From NCBI GenBank assembly GCA_011742915.1, contig JAAQTN010000003.1, forward strand, positions 1 through 64,000: 64,000 bases of DNA. Direction: 5' to 3'. Shown here piece after piece: positions 27,502 to 36,273 of the stretch (the first letter of the stretch is position 1; each line of letters opens with the position of its first letter). A program made the translations under genes and the position numbers. The notes below the pieces were generated by a model, which did not search any database, was not told the DNA's origin, and saw only the letters and a program-made list of their open reading frames with translations. The stretch is from Billgrantia desiderata (GTDB lineage: Bacteria > Pseudomonadota > Gammaproteobacteria > Pseudomonadales > Halomonadaceae).

Positions 27502-28082
27502 GCGCGCATACCTTGACCGCGGTTAGGTACCGAGTCGACGCTGCGCGACTCGCAGCAGCGCTGCTCGGGCAGCACCATGGCGACGAAGTTGCACGGCCGG
27601 GTGCGGGCATCGAGCTGGCTGGCCAGAATGCCGTCCCACGCCGTGGCACAGGCCTTGGGCGAGCCGGGCATGGCGAAGATCAGGGTGCGGTTGGCCACGC
27701 CGCCCACCGCCCGCGACTGCACGGTGGAGGTTCCGATGCTGTCGAAGGATAGCTGACGGAACAGCTCGCCGTAGCCGTCGATGGCGCGGTCGAACAGCGG
27801 TGCGAGGGCCTCGGGTGTGGTATCGCGGGCAGTAAAGCCAGTACCGCCGTTGACCAGAATGACCTGCACGTCGTCGCGCACCACCCACTTGGAAACCACC
27901 GCACGAATCCGGTAGATGTCGTCGGGCACGATGCGTCGGTCGACCAGCGCATGGCCAGCCTCGGAAAGGCGTTCACTGAGCAGGTCGCCGCTGCCGTCGC
28001 GGTCGAAGCCGCGAGTGTCGGAAACGGTCAGCACGGCAATACCGAGCGGCACGAAGCGAGCGTTGGCGTGAACGTGGGACAT
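27498..28082 (-). CDS. moaB: Molybdenum cofactor protein MoaB
   Basis: Adenylates molybdopterin or assists in that step (MogA/MoaB family). 194 residues from MSHVHANARF; GAGGAG lies 7-12 bases before this ATG. Motifs: VLTVSDTRGFDRDGSGDLL, LVNGGTGFTARDTTPEAL and FAMPGSPKAC. Upstream lies a dispersed repeat and then the PpiC gene; the promoter may be in that 165-base gap or the gene may be read from narGHJI. Confidence 0.93.
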   Translation of the reverse strand: MSHVHANARFVPLGIAVLTVSDTRGFDRDGSGDLLSERLSEAGHALVDRRIVPDDIYRIRAVVSKWVVRDDVQVILVNGGTGFTARDTTPEALAPLFDRAIDGYGELFRQLSFDSIGTSTVQSRAVGGVANRTLIFAMPGSPKACATAWDGILASQLDARTRPCNFVAMVLPEQRCCESRSVDSVPNRGQGMRA

Positions 28083-28129
28083 GAATGTTCTCCTCACTGC
28101 CGCCATGCAGGCAGCGTATTAAACGTGGA

Positions 28130-28250
28130 GAAATCGCCGAGCGGGATGAAGCGCAAGGCGCACGGAGCGCAGCACCCGGAGCCTAGTGGGTTCTAGGTGA
28201 GGAGTGCGAGCACCGCGCAACGCAGCGATTCGCCCGCGCAGGCATTTCTA
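28130..28250. repeat. Intergenic repeat, copy 2 (ppiC-moaB gap)
   Basis: This shares ordered blocks with the soxB-soxD gap (5055-5170): GCAAGGCG, GGAGC-rich centre, GTGAGGAGTGCGAGC, then CAACGCAGCGATTCGC. The match is imperfect and was judged by eye. It probably belongs to a dispersed, non-coding intergenic family of the genome. Confidence 0.4.
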
Positions 28251-29069
28251 CTGCATCAAGCTGCCGGCGGCGTTGTCGTCGAGCTCGATCCCTTCGACGC
28301 CGATCTCTTCTTCCAGCGCCAGCAGGTAATGACGCAGGGCGCGGCGGGTGGCCTGTTCGCGCAGCGTGTGGCGCACGCGCTCGGCCACCTGTTCGAAGGG
28401 CAGGCGCTGACCGCCCTCACGCGCGTCGATGCTCACCAGGTGCCAGCCGTAGCGCGAGGCCAGGGGCCGGTCGTGCAGCCCTTCGGGCAGGTGCTGCAGG
28501 GCGCGGTCCAGCTCGGCCACGGTCTGTCCCTGCGCCAGCCAGCCCAGCTCGCCGCCCTCGCTCTTCGAGGGGCAGGCGGAGTGACGCATGGCAAACTCGG
28601 TGAAGCGCTCGGGGATCGCCTCGAGCTCTTCGAGCAGCGTCTCGCCCAGGCGGTACTGGGCGTCGCGCGCCTCGGCGTCGTCGGGAGCGGCAGCCAGCAG
28701 TATGTGGCGAACGGCAATGCGGGTCGGCGCACTGAAGCGTTCGGGCTCGGCGTCGAAGAAGCGGCGGCAGGCTTCTTCTTCGGGCTCCGGCACCTGCAGT
28801 TCCCGCTCCAGCAGGGTGGCGATGGCGGCATCGTGCTCGCCTTCGTCACGGGAATCTGCGCTCAGCAGACCGAGTTCGACGGCGCGCTGGCGCAGCAGCT
28901 CGCGAACCACCAGGGCGCGGGCGGCCGCAAGCTTCGCCTCGTCGGCGGTCGCCGCCGGGTGGTACTGCATCTCGCGGGCGATGCTCTCTTCGTCGATAGC
29001 CTTGTCCCCGACCTTGACGGGCGGCGGAGCGTAGCGGCCCGGTAGCTGTGCGATCTCGATCATTTGCAT
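28248..29069 (-). CDS. PpiC/parvulin-type peptidyl-prolyl isomerase
   Basis: A 273-residue cytosolic protein without signal peptide. The C-terminal half (about 130-235) is a parvulin domain with IAVRHILLAA, FTEFAMRHSACPSKSEGGELGWLAQGQ split across two strands, and RYGWHLVSID. The N-terminal part is alpha-helical. A homologous gene follows narI in Pseudomonas nar operons, and NifM is a related chaperone for nitrogenase. A role in folding or maturing nitrate reductase is therefore plausible but unproven. It lies 208 bases after narI. Confidence 0.85.
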   Translation of the reverse strand: MQMIEIAQLPGRYAPPPVKVGDKAIDEESIAREMQYHPAATADEAKLAAARALVVRELLRQRAVELGLLSADSRDEGEHDAAIATLLERELQVPEPEEEACRRFFDAEPERFSAPTRIAVRHILLAAAPDDAEARDAQYRLGETLLEELEAIPERFTEFAMRHSACPSKSEGGELGWLAQGQTVAELDRALQHLPEGLHDRPLASRYGWHLVSIDAREGGQRLPFEQVAERVRHTLREQATRRALRHYLLALEEEIGVEGIELDDNAAGSLMQ

Positions 29070-29169
29070 GGTGCTGATCCTCTAATACATGACATAAGCG
29101 GCTGTACAAGCTCGGGGCTGTTCCGTCGGCAGGCCTGCGAGGAGGCGCTGTGAACCCATCCCTGGGCGC

Positions 29170-29191
29170 TACTTTTTCCATCCCTGGAAAA
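29170..29191. terminator. Hairpin between narI and ppiC
   Basis: CTTTTTCCA-TCCC-TGGAAAAAG is a perfect 9-bp stem in the 208-base gap. Reading on the minus strand the right arm supplies TTTTTCC. The surrounding sequence (GGAGGCGCTGTGAACCCATC) resembles intergenic text common in Halomonas genomes, as far as I recall. It may attenuate transcription from narI into ppiC. Confidence 0.45.
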
Positions 29192-29277
29192 AGACCTCCT
29201 CTTCGGCCTGCCCCCGGCGCCCCTCACGGGTGGCACCGAGACTGCGAAGCTGAGCGAGCGCAGCCAGCTTTAACCCC

Positions 29278-29967
29278 CTAAGCCCGGCGACGCACGATTT
29301 GATAGCGCCGAGTCACGTAACCCATCGGCACGCTCCACACGTGAACCAGACGGGTGAAGGGGAAGACCAGGATGATGGTCAGGCCCACCAGGATGTGCAG
29401 CTTGTAGATCCAGCTCACCCCCTCCAGATAAGCGGCAGCACCGCCCTGGAAGAACACGATGGACTGCGCCCAGCCGGAGAACTGCAGCATCTTGCTACCG
29501 TCCAGGTGGCCCAGGGTGGGCAGGATGGTGAGCAGGCCGAGCGCCACCTGAAGCACCAGCAGGCCGATGATCACGGTGTCCATGGTGCTGGAAGAGGCAC
29601 GCACCCGCGGGTTGGTCAGGCGCCGATGGAACAGCATGGCGCCACCCACCAGACACATCACGCCGGCGATACCGCCCACCACCACGGCGATCACCTGCTT
29701 GGTGCCGGCACTGATGAAGGGGCTGTAGACCCAGTGCGGGGTGAGCAGGCCGGCCAGGTGGCCGAAGAAGATCACGATGATGCCGATATGGAACAGGTTG
29801 CTGGCCATGCGCATGTTCTTCGACGACAGCATCTGGCTGGAGCCAGTCTTCCAGGTGAACTGGCCCTGGTCGTAGCGCAGCAGGCTGCCGATCAGGAAGA
29901 CGCTGCCGGCGAGGTAGGGGTAGAGCCCGAACAGCAGGGTATCGATGTAGTTCATGAAAGAGTTCAT
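29278..29967 (-). CDS. narI: Respiratory nitrate reductase gamma subunit
   Basis: Membrane anchor with two b hemes that takes electrons from quinol to NarH. 229 residues, five hydrophobic segments, and the expected His residues near TM2 (LFHIGIIVIFFGHLAG) and TM5 (YKLHILVGL, TRLVHVWS). The first ATG at 29967 has GGAGAC 7 bases upstream; a second ATG four codons later is less likely. It follows narJ by 12 bases. Confidence 0.95.
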   Translation of the reverse strand: MNSFMNYIDTLLFGLYPYLAGSVFLIGSLLRYDQGQFTWKTGSSQMLSSKNMRMASNLFHIGIIVIFFGHLAGLLTPHWVYSPFISAGTKQVIAVVVGGIAGVMCLVGGAMLFHRRLTNPRVRASSSTMDTVIIGLLVLQVALGLLTILPTLGHLDGSKMLQFSGWAQSIVFFQGGAAAYLEGVSWIYKLHILVGLTIILVFPFTRLVHVWSVPMGYVTRRYQIVRRRA

Positions 29968-29979
29968 GACAGGTCTCCG

Positions 29980-30768
29980 TTAGTGTTTCTTGGCGGCATC
30001 GACGGGGTCGAGGATGCGAATCGCCTCGCCCTGTACCTGCCGCTTGCGCTCGGCCAGCCGGCGCCCTTCGGCGGACTGCAGCGCGCAGTCCTCGTCGGAC
30101 TTGGCGGAGAAGCGCACCGCCTCCTCCTCCCATACCGCGTCCAGCGCTTCGGGGGTGTCGTCGCGCTTCTCGCCGGCCACCGCCTGCCGCTGCGCCTCGA
30201 TGTCCTCTTCGGCATCGATCAGTGCCAGCAGCGCTCGGGTGACCAGGGCCTGGTCGGCGCCGCGCTCCTCGAGGCGTGCGGTGAGCAGCGCCAGGATGTG
30301 GCGGATCTCGCCCAGCCAGCGGCCGATCTCCTCGTCGCTGCGGGTGGAGAGGTACTCCAGGAACAGCGGCAGGTAGTCGGGCAGTTCGCGGGCGTCGAGC
30401 TCGAAACCGGCGGCCTTGTACTCGTCGATCAGGTCGACCATGGCCTGGCCGCGGTCGCGGGATTCGCCGTGCACGTGCTCGAACAGCAGCAGCGAGTGGG
30501 CGCGCCCCTTGTCGAACAGCGCCACGTACTCGGACTGCAGCTCGAGCAGGTCGGCCTCGGAAATGCGCTGGCACCAGCTCATCAGGTCGGCCTTGAGCGC
30601 CGCCGTAAGGCGGCGCTCGGCGTAGAGCGCCTCGATCAGCTCATCCACCGCGCCCTGCAGCGCCTCGGTGGGGTAGTCCAGCAGGCGGGCCAGCACGCGC
30701 AGGCTGCGCATGCCGAACTCCGGCTGGATCATCGCCTCTTGGGGCATCTGGAGTGCTGCATCAGCCAT
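29980..30768 (-). CDS. narJ: Nitrate reductase maturation chaperone NarJ
   Basis: Dedicated TorD-like chaperone that inserts Moco and assembles NarG before membrane attachment; not part of the final enzyme. 262 residues, all-alpha by appearance. Family features: LRVLARLLDYPTEALQ, LFEHVHGESRDRGQAMVDL and ELPDYLPLFLEYLSTRSDEE. The start overlaps the narH stop by 8 bases. Confidence 0.94.
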   Translation of the reverse strand: MADAALQMPQEAMIQPEFGMRSLRVLARLLDYPTEALQGAVDELIEALYAERRLTAALKADLMSWCQRISEADLLELQSEYVALFDKGRAHSLLLFEHVHGESRDRGQAMVDLIDEYKAAGFELDARELPDYLPLFLEYLSTRSDEEIGRWLGEIRHILALLTARLEERGADQALVTRALLALIDAEEDIEAQRQAVAGEKRDDTPEALDAVWEEEAVRFSAKSDEDCALQSAEGRRLAERKRQVQGEAIRILDPVDAAKKH

Positions 30769-32323
30769 GGTGAGTCTCCTTGGCGCCGGTTTTCGGGTCG
30801 AACACGTCCACCGGCTTGACCAGCGCGCTGGTCTGCTTGCGGCCGTTGAACAGACTCGGCTTGCTCTCGCCGTGGCAGCCGTCGCCGAAGCTGAAGCCGC
30901 AGCCGCCGCGCTCGGGGAACGCTTCGGTGGCCATCTCGCGGTGGCTGGTGGGGATCACGAAGCGATCCTCGTAGTTGGCAATGGCGAGGTAGCGGTACAT
31001 CTCTTCCACCTGGGCCTCGCTGAGACCGACGGCATCGAGCACCTCGGTATCGTGCTTGCCTTCGACGTGACGGTTGCGCATGAACACGCGCATCGCCATC
31101 AGCCGCTTGAGCGCCAGTACCACGGGCTCTTCCTCACCGGCGGTGAGCATGTTGGCCAGGTAGCGCACCGGGATGCGCAGCGACTCGATCTTGGGCAGCA
31201 CACCGTCGTACTCGACCTTGCCGGCCTCGGCGGCCGACTGGATCGGCGAGAGCGGCGGCACGTACCAGACCATCGGCAGGGTGCGGTACTCGGGGTGCAG
31301 CGGCAGCGCCAGCCCCCAGTCCATGGCCATCTTGTAGACCGGGCTCTCCTGAGCGGCCTTGATCACGTTGTCCGGAATGCCGTCCTTCCTGGCCTGCTCG
31401 ATCACCTTCGGATCGTTGGGGTCAAGGAAGATCTCGCACTGGCGGTGGTAGAGGTCACGCACGTCCGGCGAGCTGGCCACTTCCTCGATGCGGTCGGCAT
31501 CGTAGAGCAGCACGCCGAGGTAGCGGATACGGCCCACGCAGGTCTCGGAGCACACGGTCGGCATGCCCGACTCGATGCGCGGGTAGCAGAAGATGCACTT
31601 CTCGGACTTGCCGGTCTTCCAGTTGTAGTAGATCTTCTTGTACGGGCAGCCGGAGATACACATCCGCCAGCCGCGGCACTTGTCCTGGTCGATCAGGACG
31701 ATGCCGTCCTCCTCACGCTTGTAGATCGCGCCGCTCGGGCACGAGGCCACGCACGCCGGGTTGAGGCAGTGCTCGCACAGGCGCGGCAGGTACATCATGA
31801 AGGTGTTCTCGAACTGGCCGTAGATGTCGGCCTGCACCTGCTCGAAGTTCTTGTCCTTGCGACGCTTGGCGAACTCGGTGCCGAGGATCTCCTCCCAGTT
31901 CGGGCCCCATTCGATCTTCTTCATGCGCTCGCCGGAGACCAGCGAACGGGGACGCGCCACCGGCTGATGGTCGCCCTGCTTGGCGGTATGCAGGTGCTGA
32001 TAGTCGAAGTCGAACGGCTCGTAGTAGTCGTCGATCTCGGGCAGGTCGGGGTTGGCGAAGATGTTCGCCAGCACCCGCCACTTGCCGCCGATGCGCGGCT
32101 CGATCTTGCCGTCGCGGCGACGCATCCAGCCGCCCTTCCACTTGTCCTGGTTCTCCCACTCCTTGGGATAGCCGATACCGGGCTTGGTCTCGACGTTGTT
32201 GAACCAGGCATATTCCATGCCTTCACGGCTGGTCCAGACGTTCTTGCAGGTGACCGAGCAGGTGTGACAGCCGATGCACTTGTCGAGGTTGAGGACCATG
32301 CCTACCTGGGAACGAATCTTCAT
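30761..32323 (-). CDS. narH: Respiratory nitrate reductase beta subunit
   Basis: Iron-sulfur subunit that moves electrons from NarI to NarG on the cytoplasmic face. 520 residues. Cysteine groups are clear: CIGCHTCSVTCKNVW (about 16-30), LCEHCLNPACVASCPSGAIY, CRGWRMCISGCPYKK and KCIFCYPRIESG. The Trp in CRGWRMC marks the 3Fe-4S cluster site as in other NarH. ATGA overlap with narG. Confidence 0.97.
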   Translation of the reverse strand: MKIRSQVGMVLNLDKCIGCHTCSVTCKNVWTSREGMEYAWFNNVETKPGIGYPKEWENQDKWKGGWMRRRDGKIEPRIGGKWRVLANIFANPDLPEIDDYYEPFDFDYQHLHTAKQGDHQPVARPRSLVSGERMKKIEWGPNWEEILGTEFAKRRKDKNFEQVQADIYGQFENTFMMYLPRLCEHCLNPACVASCPSGAIYKREEDGIVLIDQDKCRGWRMCISGCPYKKIYYNWKTGKSEKCIFCYPRIESGMPTVCSETCVGRIRYLGVLLYDADRIEEVASSPDVRDLYHRQCEIFLDPNDPKVIEQARKDGIPDNVIKAAQESPVYKMAMDWGLALPLHPEYRTLPMVWYVPPLSPIQSAAEAGKVEYDGVLPKIESLRIPVRYLANMLTAGEEEPVVLALKRLMAMRVFMRNRHVEGKHDTEVLDAVGLSEAQVEEMYRYLAIANYEDRFVIPTSHREMATEAFPERGGCGFSFGDGCHGESKPSLFNGRKQTSALVKPVDVFDPKTGAKETHHG

Positions 32324-35300
32324 TTCACGGTCTCCTGCACGCTGTCGTTGCCTTCGCCATCCAGCCAGTCGATCTTCTTCATCTTGCGGATGAGGACGAA
32401 TTCATCGCGGTTGGAACCAACGGTGCCGTAGTAGTTGAAGCTGTAAGAGAGCTGCGCGTAGCCGCCGATCATGTGGGTCGGCTTCGGGCACACCCGGGTC
32501 ACGGAGTTGTGCATGCCGCCGCGAGTCTTGGTGACCTCGGAGCCCGGCACGTTCACCTGACGCTCCTGGGCGTGGTACATCATCACCATGCCGTCCTTGA
32601 CCCGCTGACTGACGATGGCCCGAGCGGTGATGGCGCCGTTGGCGTTGAACAGCTCGATCCAGTCGTTGTCCTCGATGCCGATCTCCTGGGCGTCGTTTTC
32701 CGACATCCATACCACCGGGCCGCCGCGGTTGAGCGTCAGCATCAGCAGGTTGTCGCTGTAGGTGGAGTGGATGCCCCACTTCTGGTGCGGGGTGATCCAG
32801 TTCAGCGCCTTGGTCGGGTTGCCGTTGTCCTCCGGCATCTGGAAACCGGTAATGGTCTTGGTGTTGATCGGCGGACGATAGGTCAGCAGGCTCTCACCGA
32901 AGGCGCGCATCCAGGGGTGATCCTGGTAGAACTGCTGGCGGCCGCTCACGGTGCGCCACGGAATCAGCTCGTGGACGTTGGTGTAGCCGGCGTTGTAGGA
33001 GACATGCTCGTCTTCCAGGCCGGACCAGGTCGGGCTCGAGATGATCTTGCGCGGCTGCGCCACGATGTCGCGGAAGCGGATCTTCTCCTCGTGCTTGGGC
33101 GTGGCCAGGTGGGTGTGGTCGCGTCCGGTGATCTTGGACAGCGCATCCCACGCCTTGACCGCCACCGCACCGTTGGTTTCCGGCGCCAGGGTCAGGATCA
33201 TCTCGGCGGCGTCGATCGCGGTCTCGATCTTCGGCCGGCCCTTGGCGGGACCTTCGCTCTTGCGGTAGTTCAGCTTGCCGAGCAGCTCGACCTCGGACTC
33301 GGTGTTCCAGGCGATACCCTTGCCGCCGTTGCCGATGGTCTCGAGCAGCGGGCCCACGGAGGTGAAGCGCTCATAGGTCTCGGGGTAGTTGCGCTTGACC
33401 TCGATCAGCGCCGGCATGGTCTTGCCGGGGATCGGCTCGCACTCGCCCTTCTTCCAGTCCTTCACTTCGGGCTGGGCCAGCTCGGCCGGGGAGTCGTGCT
33501 GGTGCGGCAGGGTGACCAGATCGGTCTCCTCGCCCAGGTGGCCGACGCACACTTCGGAGAACGCCTTGGCGATACCCTTGTAGATGTCCCAGTCGCTGCG
33601 CGACTCCCACGCCGGATCGGTGGCCGCGGTCAGCGGGTGGATGAACGGGTGCATGTCCGAGGTGTTGAGGTCGTTCTTCTCGTACCAGGTGGCCGTCGGC
33701 AGCACCACGTCGGAGTAGAGACAGGTGGAGGACATGCGGAAGTCCAGCGTGACCACCAGGTCGAGCTTGCCTTCCGGCGCCTCGTCGTGCCACTTCACCT
33801 CTTCCGGCTTCTGGCCGCCCATTTCGCCCAGGTCCTTGCCCTGGATACCGTTACGGGTACCCAGCAGGTACTTGAGCATGTACTCGTGGCCCTTGCCCGA
33901 GCTGCCCAGCAGGTTGGAGCGCCACACGAACAGGTTGCGCGGGAAGTTCTGCGGGCTGTCCGGATCCTCGGCGGCGAACGCCAGCTCGCCGCTCTTGAGC
34001 TGCTGTACGGCGTAGTCCTTGGTCGACATGCCCGCTTCGGCAGCCGGCTTGGCCAGGCGCAGCGGGTTGGTGCCGAGCTGCGGCGCGGAGGGCAGCCAGC
34101 CCATGCGCTCGGAGCGCACGTTGAAGTCGATCAGGCTGCCGGTGTACTTGCTGGCATCGGCCAGCGGCGACAGGATCTCCTTGACCTCGAGCTTCTCGTA
34201 GCGCCACTGGGAGGAGTGGTTGTAGAAGAAGGAGGTGGAGTTCATGTGGCGCGGCGGACGCTGCCAGTCGAGGCCGAAGGCCAGCGGAGTCCAGCCGGTC
34301 TGCGGGCGCAGCTTCTCCTGACCCACGTAGTGAGCCCAGCCGCCGCCGCTCTGGCCAATACAGCCGCACATGACCAGCATGTTGATCAGGCCGCGGTAGT
34401 TCATGTCCATGTGGTACCAGTGGTTCATCGCGGCACCCACGATGACCATGGAGCGACCCTGGGTCTTGTCGGCGTTGTCGGCGAACTCACGGGCGATGCG
34501 GGCGACCTGCTCGGCGGGCACGCCGGTGATCTTCTCCTGCCAGGCCGGGGTGTAGGGGCGGATCTGGTCGTAGGAGGTGGCGCCGTCGTCTTCACCGAAG
34601 CCGCGGTCGATACCGTAGTTGGCGCACATCAGGTCGAACACGGTGACGGCGAGAATGTCAGTGCCGTCGGCCTTCTTCAGGCGCTTGGCGGGCAGGCTGT
34701 GGAACAGCAGCTCGTTGCCGGCCACGTGGTCGAAGTGCTCGTGGGCGATGCCGCCGAAGTAGGGGAACGCCACCTTGGCCACGTCGTCGTGGTTCTCGGC
34801 CAGGGTCAGCAGCGGCTTGATTTCGGTGCCGCTGGCATCGCGCTCCTCGAGGTTCCACTTGCCTTGGTTCTCCTCCTTCTCGCCCCAGCGGAAGCCGATG
34901 GAGCCGTTGGGCACAACGAGGCGGTCGGAGAGCTCGTCCCAGGCCACGGTCTTCCACTCGGGGTTGTTCTCCTGGCCCATGGCGCCTTCGAAGTCGCTGG
35001 CGCGCAGCTGCTTGCCGGGCACGAAGCTGCCGTCCTCGCGGGCTTCGAGCTCGACCAGGAAGGGCATGTCGGAGTACTTGCGCACGTACTCGGTGAAGTA
35101 GGCGCTGGGCTTGTCGAGGTGGAACTCCTTGAGGATCACGTGACCCATGGCCATGCCCAGGGCGGCGTCGGTGCCCTGCTTGACCGACAGCCACTCGTCG
35201 GTGAGCTTGGAGACCTCGGCGTAGTCCGGGGTGATGGAGACGGTCTTGGTGCCCTTGTAGCGCACTTCGGTGAAGAAGTGGGCGTCCGGGGTGCGGGTCT

Positions 35301-36075
35301 GGGGCACGTTGGAACCCCAGGCGATGATGTAGCCGGAGTTGTACCAGTCGGCCGATTCGGGCACGTCGGTCTGCTCGCCCCAGGTCTGCGGGCTGGCCGG
35401 CGGCAGGTCGCAGTACCAGTCGTAGAAGCTCATGCACACGCCGCCGATCAGCGACAGGTAGCGGCTGCCCGCGGCGTAGCTGACCATCGACATGGCGGGG
35501 ATCGGCGAGAAGCCGATGATACGGTCGGGGCCGAACTGCTTGGCGGTGTAGACGTTGGAGGCGGCGATCAGCTCGTTGAGTTCGTCCCAGTTTGCGCGTA
35601 CGAAGCCACCCATGCCGCGAGCGCGCTTGTACTGCTTGGTCTTGGCCGGGTCGGAAACGATGGAGGCCCAGGCATCGACCGGATCGCCGTGCTGCTGCTT
35701 GGCCTCGCGCCACAGCTTGAGCAGCGGCTTGCGGATCAGCGGGTACTTGAGGCGGTTGGCGCTGTACATGTACCAGGAGTAGCTGGCACCGCGCGGGCAG
35801 CCGCGCGGCTCATGGTTGGGCAGGTCCGGGCGGGTGCGCGGATAGTCGGTCTGCTGGGTTTCCCAGGTGACCAGGCCGTTCTTGACGTAGATCTTCCAGC
35901 TGCAGGAGCCGGTGCAGTTCACGCCGTGGGTGGAACGCACGACCTTGTCGTGCTGCCAGCGCTGACGGTAGCCGTCTTCCCAGCCACGCGACTCCTCGCG
36001 GGTCTCGCCATGGTCGTTGGCGAAGGGCTCGCGGGCCTTGCGGAAGAAATTCAGCCGATCTAAGAAGTGACTCAT
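32320..36075 (-). CDS. narG: Respiratory nitrate reductase alpha subunit
   Basis: Catalytic Mo-bisMGD subunit that reduces nitrate to nitrite with its site in the cytoplasm. 1251 residues. The FS0 cluster ligands are His50, Cys54, Cys58 and Cys93 (THGVNCTGSCSW and RGCPRGASYSWY), the same pattern as Escherichia coli NarG. The uncleaved N-terminal LNFFRKAREPF tail is the usual vestigial Tat-like region. It is preceded by 198 bases after the narK-like gene; no convincing FNR or NarL site was seen in that gap. Confidence 0.98.
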   Translation of the reverse strand: MSHFLDRLNFFRKAREPFANDHGETREESRGWEDGYRQRWQHDKVVRSTHGVNCTGSCSWKIYVKNGLVTWETQQTDYPRTRPDLPNHEPRGCPRGASYSWYMYSANRLKYPLIRKPLLKLWREAKQQHGDPVDAWASIVSDPAKTKQYKRARGMGGFVRANWDELNELIAASNVYTAKQFGPDRIIGFSPIPAMSMVSYAAGSRYLSLIGGVCMSFYDWYCDLPPASPQTWGEQTDVPESADWYNSGYIIAWGSNVPQTRTPDAHFFTEVRYKGTKTVSITPDYAEVSKLTDEWLSVKQGTDAALGMAMGHVILKEFHLDKPSAYFTEYVRKYSDMPFLVELEAREDGSFVPGKQLRASDFEGAMGQENNPEWKTVAWDELSDRLVVPNGSIGFRWGEKEENQGKWNLEERDASGTEIKPLLTLAENHDDVAKVAFPYFGGIAHEHFDHVAGNELLFHSLPAKRLKKADGTDILAVTVFDLMCANYGIDRGFGEDDGATSYDQIRPYTPAWQEKITGVPAEQVARIAREFADNADKTQGRSMVIVGAAMNHWYHMDMNYRGLINMLVMCGCIGQSGGGWAHYVGQEKLRPQTGWTPLAFGLDWQRPPRHMNSTSFFYNHSSQWRYEKLEVKEILSPLADASKYTGSLIDFNVRSERMGWLPSAPQLGTNPLRLAKPAAEAGMSTKDYAVQQLKSGELAFAAEDPDSPQNFPRNLFVWRSNLLGSSGKGHEYMLKYLLGTRNGIQGKDLGEMGGQKPEEVKWHDEAPEGKLDLVVTLDFRMSSTCLYSDVVLPTATWYEKNDLNTSDMHPFIHPLTAATDPAWESRSDWDIYKGIAKAFSEVCVGHLGEETDLVTLPHQHDSPAELAQPEVKDWKKGECEPIPGKTMPALIEVKRNYPETYERFTSVGPLLETIGNGGKGIAWNTESEVELLGKLNYRKSEGPAKGRPKIETAIDAAEMILTLAPETNGAVAVKAWDALSKITGRDHTHLATPKHEEKIRFRDIVAQPRKIISSPTWSGLEDEHVSYNAGYTNVHELIPWRTVSGRQQFYQDHPWMRAFGESLLTYRPPINTKTITGFQMPEDNGNPTKALNWITPHQKWGIHSTYSDNLLMLTLNRGGPVVWMSENDAQEIGIEDNDWIELFNANGAITARAIVSQRVKDGMVMMYHAQERQVNVPGSEVTKTRGGMHNSVTRVCPKPTHMIGGYAQLSYSFNYYGTVGSNRDEFVLIRKMKKIDWLDGEGNDSVQETVK

Positions 36076-36273
36076 GGTCGATCTCCAGGCTTCTTGAAGT
36101 GTTGCGTGGCACCCGGGCCACCCCGCCTGCCGTGTCGTGCGACGTGATCCACACGACCGCCGGGGCAGGTTCTTGAAGCGAAGTCTGGAGCATTGAAAAG
36201 CGGATTACTGCCAGGTTACCTCCATATACACCCCGTCTACCTACAAGGTGATAGACGGCCCGGTGAAAGGGGG

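Noticed and set aside
32473..36063. 1196-codon open frame on the plus strand opposite narG
   Set aside because: Antisense shadow of a long, GC-rich gene. NarG on the minus strand has all cluster ligands, and the antisense product has no recognisable domain.
36076..36273. FNR or NarL site before narG
   Set aside because: TACCTCC and TACCTAC resemble NarL heptamers but fail the last base, and no TTGAY-N4-RTCAA match is present, so no regulatory call was made.
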